55,963 bases of DNA from Salinisphaera sp. G21_0 (GTDB lineage Bacteria; Pseudomonadota; Gammaproteobacteria; Pseudomonadales; Endozoicomonadaceae): the NCBI RefSeq assembly GCF_017744115.1, contig NZ_JAGHQW010000041.1:1-55963 (forward strand). The letters run 5' to 3'. Below are positions 17,968-26,830 of this stretch, piece by piece (position 1 is the first letter of the stretch; every line of letters starts with the position of its first letter). The notes under the pieces are model-generated. The model searched no databases. It was not told the origin of the DNA and was given only the letters and a program-made list of their open reading frames with translations. A program made the translations under genes and the position numbers.

Positions 17968-19137
17968 ATGACAGGCCCCACTGCCGGTAATCCAGCGCTT
18001 AATTCCCCCCAGAATGCGCAAAATAGTGAATGGACCTGCGTAAGCTGGTTTAAAAAAATTTCTGACGCTGTTGCCAGTAAAACATCTCGCTTTTTTGGGC
18101 GTGTTGTTGCCGCTGTGGTAACTGTAGCCACCTTCATTCCTTCACTGGGCGTTGATCTTGTTTATGCAGCCAAGAGCCTGTATGACAGAAAAGTCACCAA
18201 TCTCCAGGCCAAGGTAGAGTGGATAAGAGACATTCATGATGGCGATGTCAAAACTACGATGGGAAAACACAATCGTTTTCTGGCAAATAACGTCTTACAC
18301 CATCCAGAGGCTATCCCGGAAGCAGCTCACCAACAACTGGTTAAGGCCCTGAATGGTGATATTCCAGTTGAGTTGATTACTCCAGACCAAAATGCTTTTA
18401 CAACATTTAAGTTTGGGGAAGAGCTAAGAATTGGTGAATCAAGACGTTACTACGATATTGGAGATGGACAGGCACTGGCAATGAATAATTGCCCACACCA
18501 ATTCTATGATGAATTAATGATGAATAGATACCTTGAAAAATTAGGTGTTCCGACCATTGAAATCAAACCCGCTGTTATTCGTTGGGAATTCGAGGGTGAA
18601 AAATACACAATGGCAACCTACATCACAACATCATTTAGCGAATACGCAAAACAAAATGCTTTCTTAATGCATAAAAGATCTACTTCAGAGGAAACTGAAC
18701 TACTGGATGGTAAGAAATTGTTAGCAGTAGACGAAGACGAAGACAAGTATATACTGACTCCTGAGCACTGGGATGAGGTTTTAAAGCCACTGGTTAATGA
18801 TGTTAGAACCCTGATTGATAATGGTGTTTCTACACATGCTTGTTACGGAATTTCGGCTACCCACAAAGCCATCGTTGTCGGAAAAGGCAATAAATTCCAC
18901 TCAGGTGGGCCTGCTGATTATGAGATTCGCGCATTTCCATATGAATTCGTAGACGAGACGACTCAACTTGATCAACTTCCACCTAAAAAGCGGCTTACAG
19001 CTAAAGAGGAGAAAGAAATATTGAGACATTATATCGAGTTAGCCGCTTTTGTTCAATTTAACCCTAAGGCATGGCGCTTGCCAAAAGAGTGGAAAAAACT
19101 TGTTAAAGATCTTGTCGAAAGACATATTCGCCGATGA
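17968..19137 (+). CDS. Orphan family member 1 (possible kinase-like fold, degenerate)
   Basis: 389 residues. Start follows a strong AGGAGG (6-base spacing). N-terminus MTGPTAGNPALN, then a hydrophobic segment at about 42-68 ending DLVYAAKSLYDRK, then a ~310-residue domain. I do not recognise a known family. A kinase-like reading is possible: glycine-containing loop (RIGESRRYYDIGDGQALAM), helix with Glu (YDELMMNRYLEKLGVPT), strand and hinge (EKYTMATYITTSF). Where copies 2 and 3 have a D-containing loop and a DF pair, this copy has THACYGISATHK and YEF, so it would be a pseudo-version. It is the copy adjacent to intact maf. Confidence 0.7.
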   Translation: MTGPTAGNPALNSPQNAQNSEWTCVSWFKKISDAVASKTSRFFGRVVAAVVTVATFIPSLGVDLVYAAKSLYDRKVTNLQAKVEWIRDIHDGDVKTTMGKHNRFLANNVLHHPEAIPEAAHQQLVKALNGDIPVELITPDQNAFTTFKFGEELRIGESRRYYDIGDGQALAMNNCPHQFYDELMMNRYLEKLGVPTIEIKPAVIRWEFEGEKYTMATYITTSFSEYAKQNAFLMHKRSTSEETELLDGKKLLAVDEDEDKYILTPEHWDEVLKPLVNDVRTLIDNGVSTHACYGISATHKAIVVGKGNKFHSGGPADYEIRAFPYEFVDETTQLDQLPPKKRLTAKEEKEILRHYIELAAFVQFNPKAWRLPKEWKKLVKDLVERHIRR

Positions 19138-19210
19138 ATCTTCCTGTGAAAAGGCTGCGTTGGTTTTCTACACTCCCGGGAGAATCGCGGTTTGGTGTTT
19201 TTGCCTGCAG

Positions 19211-19336
19211 TCGCCTTTTCCCGGCAGGGGACTCACCGGGAAAAGGGTTTTCATTGAAGGCCAGTTTCTGGCAGGAAACACCAATTTGTTGTAACAGCTA
19301 AGCCCGACGCGGGGATTGGGAAGCCAGATAGATCAT
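19211..19336 (-). pseudogene. Broken 5' end of maf, remnant 1
   Basis: Matches the first ~150 bases of maf (from its ATG, here at 19336, inward) with an internal deletion. The homology continues through the maf upstream region as far as the start of the next orphan gene. Shared blocks: GACGCGGGGATTGGGAAGCC, AGATAGATCATATTCAACC, AACCGTAG. It marks the junction of a tandem duplication of the unit [maf 5' end + orphan gene]. Confidence 0.85.
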
Positions 19337-19489
19337 ATTCAACCTTTTTTTGAACGAAACAGAACCGTAGCCACTTAGAGGGATAGATGCCTGATGCCTA
19401 ACGTGATGAAGACGGATTATAAAATAGTTTGAACTTATTCATTAGTTAGTGGTCAAAAGCACCAGTAAAACTTTAATACCCGTACACCC

Positions 19490-19555
19490 ATTCATCCTGA
19501 GCGAAGCCGAAGGATAGAAGCACCGCACTTCACTCAGTGCGAATGGTATGGTTAT
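19490..19555. repeat. REP-like palindromic repeat, copy 2
   Basis: Second copy of the CATCCTGAGCG...CGAAGGAT repeat with the GCACTTCACTCAGTGC hairpin, at the same distance before orphan gene 2 as copy 1 is before orphan gene 1. Absent before orphan gene 3. Confidence 0.6.
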
Positions 19556-19610
19556 CAAAGAATCAACTATTTATAACAATACTCTTAATAAAGAAACATA
19601 GGAGGTTTCC

Positions 19611-20792
19611 ATGACAGGCCCCACTGCCGGCAATCCAGCGCTCAATCCCCCCCAGAATGCGCAAAATAGTGAATGGACCTGCGTATGCTGGTTTAAAAAA
19701 ATTTCTGACGCTGTTGCCAGTAAAACATCTCGCTTTTTTGGGCGTGTTGTTGCCGCTGTGGTGACTGTAGTCACCTTTATTCCTTCACTGGGCGTTGATC
19801 TTGTTTATGCAGCCAAGAGCCTGTATGACAGAAAAATCACCAAACTCCAGGCTCCTGCTCCAAATCTTCCGGTTATTCCAGGAGCCAAAGTACAATGGCG
19901 AAGATACATTCATGATGACGATGTTAAAGCTACGATGGAACGTTACGATCGTTTTCTGGCAGAAAACCTCACACATCATCCAAACGAGATTCCTGAAGCA
20001 GCATATCAACAATTAAATGAGGCAACCAAAGGTGATATGCCCATTGAGTTGATTACTGAAGATGGTGTCACAACCGTAAAACTCCATAATAAGCTGGGAG
20101 GTGGTGGATCCAAGACATTCTACGATATCGGCGATGGCCAGGCACTGGCAATGATCAGGGCCCCACATCAATTCTATGATGAGTTAATGATGCAGCGATA
20201 CCTGGAAAAATTAGGTATTCCTACCAATGAAATCAAACCCGCTGTTATTCGTTGGGAATTTGAGGGCACCACATACACAAAAGCAACCTATATCGCACCA
20301 TCATTTAACGAATACCCAAAACAAAATGCCTTCGTATTGGACAGCAAAGCCCCTTTTAATATTACCGATCAACTGAACGGTAAGAAAGTGTTATCAGCAG
20401 GCCAGAATCCATTGATACCTGAGAACTGGGATGAAGTTTTGAATCCACTGGTTAATGATATTAGAACCCTTATTGATAATGGAGTTTTCACCCGGCATGA
20501 TTCTCTAAATGCCATTCTTGTGGGAAAAGGCAACAAATTCCACTCAGGGGGGCAAGCTGATTTTGAGGTGCGTGCATTTCCATTTGATTTCTCAAGCAAA
20601 GTCGAGCAGTACGATCAGCTCCCTGTTAAAAAGCGGCTTAAAGCGAAAGAGGAGGAAAGAACATTGAGAGCATATATTGAGCAAGTCGTTTTTATTCAAT
20701 TTGATGCCAAAAAATGCGCCTTGCCAAAAGAGTGGAAAGACCTTGTTACGGACCTTACCAAAAGATACCGTCGTCGAAGATACTTCCTGTGA
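19611..20792 (+). CDS. Orphan family member 2 (possible kinase-like fold)
   Basis: 393 residues with the same AGGAGG start context and the same first ~75 residues as member 1, including the hydrophobic segment (~42-68). A short linker (APAPNLPVIPG, ~81-91) separates the anchor from the soluble domain. Kinase-like features, by my reading: glycine loop KLGGGGSKTF (161-170), helix with Glu191 (YDELMMQRYL), catalytic-loop-like HDSLNAILV (296-304) and FDF (325-327). The usual invariant Lys of a VAIK strand is not seen, so activity is uncertain. Member 3 is similar; member 1 has lost the D residues. No database family is recognised. Confidence 0.7.
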   Translation: MTGPTAGNPALNPPQNAQNSEWTCVCWFKKISDAVASKTSRFFGRVVAAVVTVVTFIPSLGVDLVYAAKSLYDRKITKLQAPAPNLPVIPGAKVQWRRYIHDDDVKATMERYDRFLAENLTHHPNEIPEAAYQQLNEATKGDMPIELITEDGVTTVKLHNKLGGGGSKTFYDIGDGQALAMIRAPHQFYDELMMQRYLEKLGIPTNEIKPAVIRWEFEGTTYTKATYIAPSFNEYPKQNAFVLDSKAPFNITDQLNGKKVLSAGQNPLIPENWDEVLNPLVNDIRTLIDNGVFTRHDSLNAILVGKGNKFHSGGQADFEVRAFPFDFSSKVEQYDQLPVKKRLKAKEEERTLRAYIEQVVFIQFDAKKCALPKEWKDLVTDLTKRYRRRRYFL

Positions 20793-20848
20793 AAAAGTAG
20801 CGACAGATTTCTATCCCGGGAGAACCCCGGTTCAGTATTTCTGCCTGC

Positions 20849-20982
20849 AGTTGCCTTTTCCCGGCTGGGGACTCACCGGGAAAAGGGTTTTCATTGAAGG
20901 CCAGTTTCTGGCAGGAAACACCAATTTGTGGTAATAGCTCAGCACGACACAGCCATTGGTAAGCCAGATAGATCTTATTCAA
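20849..20982 (-). pseudogene. Broken 5' end of maf, remnant 2
   Basis: Read on the minus strand it gives NKIYLAYQWLCRAELLPQIG, against NMIYLASQSPRRAELLQQIG in intact maf, then decays. It shares with remnant 1 several changes not found in maf (for example GGGAAAAGGGTTTTCATTGAAGG, quoted here only in part as AAAAGGGTTTTCATTG), so the two remnants descend from one already broken copy. Confidence 0.85.
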
Positions 20983-21098
20983 TCTTAAAAGAATTGAAAC
21001 TTATTCACTGCATAGTGGTCTTAACAGTAGATAATCAACTATATCTCCAATTTATTATTTACAACTACATGATTTAAAGAGAAACACAGGAGGTTTCT

Positions 21099-22853
21099 AT
21101 GTCAGACCCGATTGTTGGTAATCCAGCACTCAATACCCACCAGACTACAGAAAAGCGTAAATGGACCTGCTCAAGCTGGTTTAACAGAATTTCTGAGGCT
21201 GTTGCCAGTAAAACATCTCGCTTTTTTGGGCGTGCTGTTGCCGCTGTGGTGTCTGTAGTAGCTTTTATTCCGTCACTGGCGGTTGATCTTGTTTACGCAG
21301 TCAAGAGCCTGTATGACCGAAAAGTTACCAAACCTCAAACTATGACTGAAAACCAGCTGCCAGTGAGCAGAACACAAACTACGGCTCAAAACCCGACACC
21401 AGAGAGAAGGCCACAAACTACAGCTCAATCCCCGGTACCAGAGCGCAGGTCACAAACTACAGCTCAAAACCCGACACCAAAGAGTGGGTCACAAACTACA
21501 GCTCAAAACCCGACACCAAAGAGCAGGCCACAAACTACAGCTCAAAACCCGACACCAAAGAGTGGGTCACAAACTACAGCTCAAAATCCGACACCAAAGA
21601 GCAGGCCACAAACTACAGCTCAAAACCCGACAACAAAGAGCAGGCCACAAACTACAGCTCAAAACCCGACAACAAAGAGCAGGCCACAAACTACAGCTCA
21701 AAACCCGACAACAAAGAGCAGGCCACAAACTACAGCTCAAAACCCGACACCAAAGAGCGGGTCACAAACTACGGCTCAAAACCCGACACCAAAGAGCGGG
21801 TCACAAACTACGGCTCAAAACCCGATACCAAAGTACAGGCCAAAAACTCCAGCTCAACGCCCAATACCAAAGAGCAGGTTTAAAAGTACAGCTCATAATC
21901 GAATGGCAGAGGGTGGTTCAAAAACGCTGACTTCAAACCTTCAAGTTATTCCCGGAGCCAAAGTACAATGGCAAAGATACATCGATGATGGCAATGTCAG
22001 AGATGCGATGGAAAGATACAATCGTTTTCTGGCAGTTAACGTTTCACATCATCCTGAAGAGATTCCAAAAGCAGCCTACAGTCAATTGGAGAAGGCAAGA
22101 GATGGTGATATCCCCATTGAGTTGATTACTCAGGATGGTGTTAAGACAGTAAAACTCAAGAAAAGTCTGGGAGCTGGTGCATCAAAGACATTCTATGATA
22201 CTGGCGATGGCCAGGCACTGGCAATGAATGCGGCCCCTCACCAATTCTATGATGAGTTAATGATGCACAGTTACCTGAAAAAATCAGGTATTCCAACCCT
22301 TGACATCAAACCTGCTGTTATTCGTTGGGAATTTCAGGGTACCAAATACTCAATAGCAACCCATATCGCGCCATCATTTAGCGAATACGCAAAACAAAAT
22401 ACTTTTGAATTGCTCAGCAAAACCGGTCTTGAGATTTTCAATCACCTGAACGGTAAGAAAGTGTTATCAGAAGGCCAGAAGCCGCTTAAACCTGAAGACT
22501 GGGATGCGACTTTAACTCCATTGGTTAAGGATATTAGAAACCTCATTGATAATGGAGTTTACAACCCGGGTGATGCCTTCAATATAATTCTCGTGGGAAA
22601 AGGCGCTAAATTCCACTCAGGAGGTCCTGCTGATTATGAGGTTCGTGCATTTCCAATTGATTTCTCAAGCAGGTTTTTTCACTATGACCGTCTTCCCGTT
22701 AAAAATAAGCTGACAGCGGCAGACGAGAAAACAATACTGAAGGCACATATCAAGGAAGTGGTTCTTATTCAATTTGATGCCAATGCACACCAGTTGCCAG
22801 AAGATTGGGAAAGTCTTGTTGACAGACTTGCTGAAAGATACCTTCGCAAATGA
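21099..22853 (+). CDS. Orphan family member 3 with Pro/Thr-rich repeat linker
   Basis: 584 residues. The N-terminus with its hydrophobic segment matches members 1 and 2, as does the C-terminal ~300-residue domain. Between them a 13-residue repeat region (about residues 94-275) replaces the short linker of member 2. The C-terminal domain keeps LGAGASKTFYDTGDG, YDELMMHSYLKKSGIPT, GDAFNIILVG and PIDFSS, the positions compared with kinase loops in member 2. Start has AGGAGG. The next gene, mreD, is on the opposite strand. Function unknown; a long Pro-rich spacer suggests a tether that lets the domain reach away from a membrane. Confidence 0.75.
   Translation: MSDPIVGNPALNTHQTTEKRKWTCSSWFNRISEAVASKTSRFFGRAVAAVVSVVAFIPSLAVDLVYAVKSLYDRKVTKPQTMTENQLPVSRTQTTAQNPTPERRPQTTAQSPVPERRSQTTAQNPTPKSGSQTTAQNPTPKSRPQTTAQNPTPKSGSQTTAQNPTPKSRPQTTAQNPTTKSRPQTTAQNPTTKSRPQTTAQNPTTKSRPQTTAQNPTPKSGSQTTAQNPTPKSGSQTTAQNPIPKYRPKTPAQRPIPKSRFKSTAHNRMAEGGSKTLTSNLQVIPGAKVQWQRYIDDGNVRDAMERYNRFLAVNVSHHPEEIPKAAYSQLEKARDGDIPIELITQDGVKTVKLKKSLGAGASKTFYDTGDGQALAMNAAPHQFYDELMMHSYLKKSGIPTLDIKPAVIRWEFQGTKYSIATHIAPSFSEYAKQNTFELLSKTGLEIFNHLNGKKVLSEGQKPLKPEDWDATLTPLVKDIRNLIDNGVYNPGDAFNIILVGKGAKFHSGGPADYEVRAFPIDFSSRFFHYDRLPVKNKLTAADEKTILKAHIKEVVLIQFDANAHQLPEDWESLVDRLAERYLRK
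21378..21923 (+). repeat. 39-base tandem repeat inside orphan gene 3 (14 units)
   Basis: Fourteen consecutive units of 39 bases, each coding 13 residues of the type TTAQNPTPKSRPQ; the first 12 are well conserved (to 21845) and the last two are degenerate. Variants alternate (PKSGSQ, PKSRPQ, TKSRPQ), and three identical TTKSRPQ units in a row indicate recent unit duplication. The unit is a multiple of three, so copy-number change keeps the frame. Confidence 0.95.
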
Positions 22854-22955
22854 AGCTACCTGTAAAAAGGTAGTGCAGGTTTCCAGGAGGCCAATGAAGG
22901 AGCCTCCAATAACATTGAAACATGTACCAGTGGCAAATCCCATTCACACCGGGAA

Positions 22956-23441
22956 CTAAACCACGCGGAAATAGCGCCTCAAAAAACGCAGCCCGGACAT
23001 AACCCAGGGCCAGATAAGCGCGCTGGATAATGAAGGCAGCAAATACCAGACAGAGGGAATCGTATCCCCTGCTGCACTGCGAACCCAGAGTAGCAGCAGC
23101 TGATAAAAACCCACCATCAGGAACACCATGAAGGCCTGTTGCCAGACAGGAAATAACCTGAGCCGTCGATGCAGACTGAGCACAATAAAAGCGACCATGA
23201 TCATACCCAGGGAGTTCAGCCCAAACAGACTGCCATGAAACACATCCAGCAGTAAACCAGTAATAAAGGCAAACAACAAACCAAACCGCTCCGGCAATGC
23301 CAGAACCCAGTAGATAACCACCAGCGGAACCCATGCCGGGCGAACCAGTGATAACCATTCAGGTAATGGCATAATACTGAACATTGCCGCCACCAGCAGG
23401 GTCATCCACACCACCCAGTGGGCATTAGCCTGCTGAACCAT
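22956..23441 (-). CDS. mreD: Rod-shape protein MreD
   Basis: 161 residues, five to six hydrophobic spans, typical MreD size and composition (FAFITGLLLDVFHGSLFGLNSLGM is the conserved central region; quoted core LLLDVFHGSLFG). Inner-membrane part of the rod complex that directs cell-wall elongation with MreB and MreC. It touches mreC (shared base 23441). Downstream, where maf normally follows, is the orphan-gene array in convergent orientation. Confidence 0.93.
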   Translation of the reverse strand: MVQQANAHWVVWMTLLVAAMFSIMPLPEWLSLVRPAWVPLVVIYWVLALPERFGLLFAFITGLLLDVFHGSLFGLNSLGMIMVAFIVLSLHRRLRLFPVWQQAFMVFLMVGFYQLLLLWVRSAAGDTIPSVWYLLPSLSSALIWPWVMSGLRFLRRYFRVV

Positions 23442-24340
23442 TATCGCCGCACCTCATCTGTTTTCTTCTCCGCCTTTGTCTCATCTGTCTGGGCAGCATT
23501 GATCGGCTCAATCAGGCCGGAGACTTCCCGAAAAACCAGAAGCACAACCCGGCTTCTATTCACTTCAGCAAGCGGCTTAACTTCAATAGAGGCAAAGGCA
23601 TCGCCGGAATCATGGATAACCCGGGTAACCATCCCCACCGGGTATCCCTCAGGATAAGTGCCCCCCAGCCCCGAACTGGTCAGCAGATCGCCCTCCTGAA
23701 AATCTTCAGTAACAGGAATATGCTGCAATTCAAGGCGATCCGTACGACCGGTCCCCGTAGCAATAGCACGATATTTGGTTCGGTGATTTTGCACAGGAAT
23801 GCGGGCCGCCACATCGGTCAGCATCAACACCCGACTGCTGACAGGGCTGACTTCAATGACCTGGCCCATTACACCATGAGCATCAAGAATGGCCTGCCCT
23901 TCGTAGACCTTATCAATGGCTCCCTTATTAATGATCACCCGGTGCCGGAAAGGATCAGGGTCAACGCCAACCACCTCGGCAACCAATACTTGCTCATCCA
24001 CCAGTTCAGAAGAGTTCAGCAACTCCCGCAGGCGGATATTCTGGGCTGTTAATGAGGCAAGCTTCTGAACCTTCTGCTCAAGAATCAGGTTTCGTGCTTT
24101 GAGACGGGCGTTTTCCTGAAGCAAGTCGTTGTGCGACATGACCACCTGTGAAGCGGTTCCCCAGATACGCCCGGGCAGATCGGCAAGAAACAGGACAGGC
24201 GTAGCAGCAACAGTCAGCCACTGACGAACCTGTGACAGGGCTCGATAGCTATGATCAAAATACAAAATCGCCAATGACAGGATGATCAGCAAAACAAAGC
24301 GCGTGACCAATGACTGGCGTTGACTGAAAATCGGTTTAAT
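23441..24340 (-). CDS. mreC: Rod-shape protein MreC, apparent ATT start
   Basis: 299 residues if begun at the ATT codon 24340-24338. Short N-terminal cytosolic end, one membrane helix (about 14-32), coiled coil (SHNDLLQENARLKARNLILE), then the beta domain (ITNK-like VIINKGAIDKVYEGQ; LLTSSGLGGTYPEGYPVG). From the ATT the protein reads (M)KPIFSQRQS, matching E. coli MreC MKPIFSRGPS. AAGGAG lies six bases before the ATT. The first ordinary alternative, TTG at 24310, would drop the conserved first ten residues and has no ribosome site. Followed directly by mreD. Confidence 0.92.
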   Translation of the reverse strand: MKPIFSQRQSLVTRFVLLIILSLAILYFDHSYRALSQVRQWLTVAATPVLFLADLPGRIWGTASQVVMSHNDLLQENARLKARNLILEQKVQKLASLTAQNIRLRELLNSSELVDEQVLVAEVVGVDPDPFRHRVIINKGAIDKVYEGQAILDAHGVMGQVIEVSPVSSRVLMLTDVAARIPVQNHRTKYRAIATGTGRTDRLELQHIPVTEDFQEGDLLTSSGLGGTYPEGYPVGMVTRVIHDSGDAFASIEVKPLAEVNRSRVVLLVFREVSGLIEPINAAQTDETKAEKKTDEVRR

Positions 24341-24368
24341 AACCTGCTCCTTACCAGGCCTCAGAACT

Positions 24369-24584
24369 TAACCCGGATATTTCATAAACATACTCCCGTT
24401 CTCGCTTGTCCTTTGCCGCTCTTAGGGAGTTTTGTTCAGTCGACCGTACTCCCCGGTACGGCGCTCCCTCACAAAATCCCTTAGAGCGACAAAGTCCTCG
24501 GCTTTAGCATCCTGCGTCGCCCTATCTCCCACATCCATGTGGTCGTGCGCGAGATTCGGGGCAGTTTATGAAATATCCGGGTTA
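24369..24584. repeat. 216-base nested inverted-repeat element between mreB and mreC
   Basis: Perfect 21-base inverted ends (24369-24389 and 24564-24584; core CCCGGATATTTCATAAAC). Inside, 24411-24435 pairs with 24471-24494 almost perfectly, and a short GTACTCCCCGGTAC palindrome forms the tip. It is non-coding and resembles a miniature inverted-repeat transposable element. It sits 29 bases before the mreC start, so an mreB-mreC message would carry a very large hairpin. Confidence 0.85.
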
Positions 24585-24780
24585 ACTGCCTTGAGAATGC
24601 CATATCAAAAACCTGAAGCACCGTCCGATCGACACCCATGTCTGGCTGACAATTTCCAGTGATCAGCTATTAAAGGTGATGAGTCCAACAACACTTCCCG
24701 GAAAAACCGCGATTACAGAAAAAACACTGATCACCTGAAGAGAACTGCTAACTTTGCCTGATGGCAGACCAAAATAGCAA

Positions 24781-24813
24781 ATCAGCAATACCTCGGGAAG
24801 AAATATTGCTGAT
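24781..24813 (-). terminator. Hairpin just after mreB
   Basis: ATCAGCAATA (24781-24790) pairs perfectly with TATTGCTGAT (24804-24813). It is 36 bases beyond the mreB stop on the minus strand. No T run follows, so it may be an attenuator or stability hairpin instead of a full terminator. Confidence 0.4.
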
Positions 24814-24848
24814 CATTTTCCAAAACAGGTGCTTGATTAACAGAGCAG

Positions 24849-25904
<1,056 letters not shown>

Positions 25905-26028
25905 TCAAGGCTTGGGTAATTCCAGAAACTCTAACAATGCTGCATCCGGAGGGCAAGCAGCAATTGTGCTCTGTGGCAACTGTGCCTGAATCATTTATCT
26001 CAGTAAAAGCATTCAAACAGCGGCTTCT

Positions 26029-26193
26029 TAAGTAGTTAACCAAATGAAATCATATATTTCTGACTAAGTTGTCAATCACTCTGCGGCGTTGCAACTCCGG
26101 TCACATAGCTACTGCTATGCTCCCTGCGTTGCGCCTTGCATAGTAACTGCCCACTTAGCCAGAAATATACGATTCCATTTGGCCAACTACTTA
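26029..26193. repeat. 165-base inverted-repeat element between mreB and gatC
   Basis: 40-base inverted ends (26029-26068 and 26154-26193) with about five mismatches; outer core TAAGTAGTT, inner core TATATTTCTG. The centre has the hairpin CATAGC-TACT-GCTATG and the phrase CTCCCTGCGTTGCGCC, a type of miniature palindromic repeat that I have the impression is widespread in marine gammaproteobacteria. It lies in the divergent mreB-gatC promoter region (527-base gap); the rest of that gap shows no clear gene. Confidence 0.85.
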
Positions 26194-26413
26194 TAGTGGG
26201 ATTTACCGAAAAACCGGGTGACTGTCCGTGTGTTTTGTTAAACTGCAATACTCTATTTTTACACCAATCGCCCCCCCATTTACCATTCCTGCAGAGATGT
26301 TTCCGGTAATCATCCCATAGATCACCCGATAAATCCTTGAGAAATAGGTGGGCAGCCCATACATTAGCTTCTTATTTGTTTGATTGTTATTCATTTATGG
26401 AGAACCCTTACCA

Positions 26414-26701
26414 ATGGCCATCGACGCCTCTGGAGTTAAAAAGGTTGCAAAGCTTGCACGTCTGTCCATTGACGACGATGCAGTGGAAGTAACCGCTGCC
26501 ACCATCAGCAGCATACTGGAACTGGTCGATAGCATGCAGGCCGTTGATACACAGGGCGTGGAACCCCTGGCACATCCTCTGGATGCCATTCAGCGCCTGC
26601 GCCCTGACCAGGTCACCGAAGAAAACCAGCGAGAGCAATTACAGGGCTGCGCACCTGCCGTTGAAGAAGGCCTCTTTCTGGTTCCCCGTGTTATTGAGTG
26701 A
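26414..26701 (+). CDS. gatC: Aspartyl/glutamyl-tRNA amidotransferase subunit C
   Basis: 95 residues from ATG 26414, the family's length. Belt-like subunit that stabilises GatA-GatB in the complex that converts mischarged Glu-tRNA(Gln) or Asp-tRNA(Asn) to the amide form. Conserved VKKVAKLARLSI near the N-terminus and ILELVDSMQAVDTQGVEP. First gene of gatCAB, separated by 129 bases from gatA. Confidence 0.95.
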   Translation: MAIDASGVKKVAKLARLSIDDDAVEVTAATISSILELVDSMQAVDTQGVEPLAHPLDAIQRLRPDQVTEENQREQLQGCAPAVEEGLFLVPRVIE

Positions 26702-26830
26702 CGTCAGAAAATATTGCAGCAGTGATCGTGGTAGAAACGCCGAAAAGGCATTATTTTCATAATAACTGCTCTGAGTCCGGTAGAAGCTGAGCCTCTTCTA
26801 TACCATACGTCTTCCAACCGACCGAATCCC

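Noticed and set aside
20755-20982. Separate small gene on the minus strand after orphan gene 2
   Set aside because: Its first residues are those of maf and then decay; it is a duplicated fragment, listed as a pseudogene.
21378-21923. CRISPR array
   Set aside because: Repeats are adjacent without unique spacers and are translated in frame; it is a coding tandem repeat.
21484-21930. 148-codon frame (+) inside orphan gene 3
   Set aside because: The 39-base repeat keeps a second frame open; same strand, no start context, fully nested.
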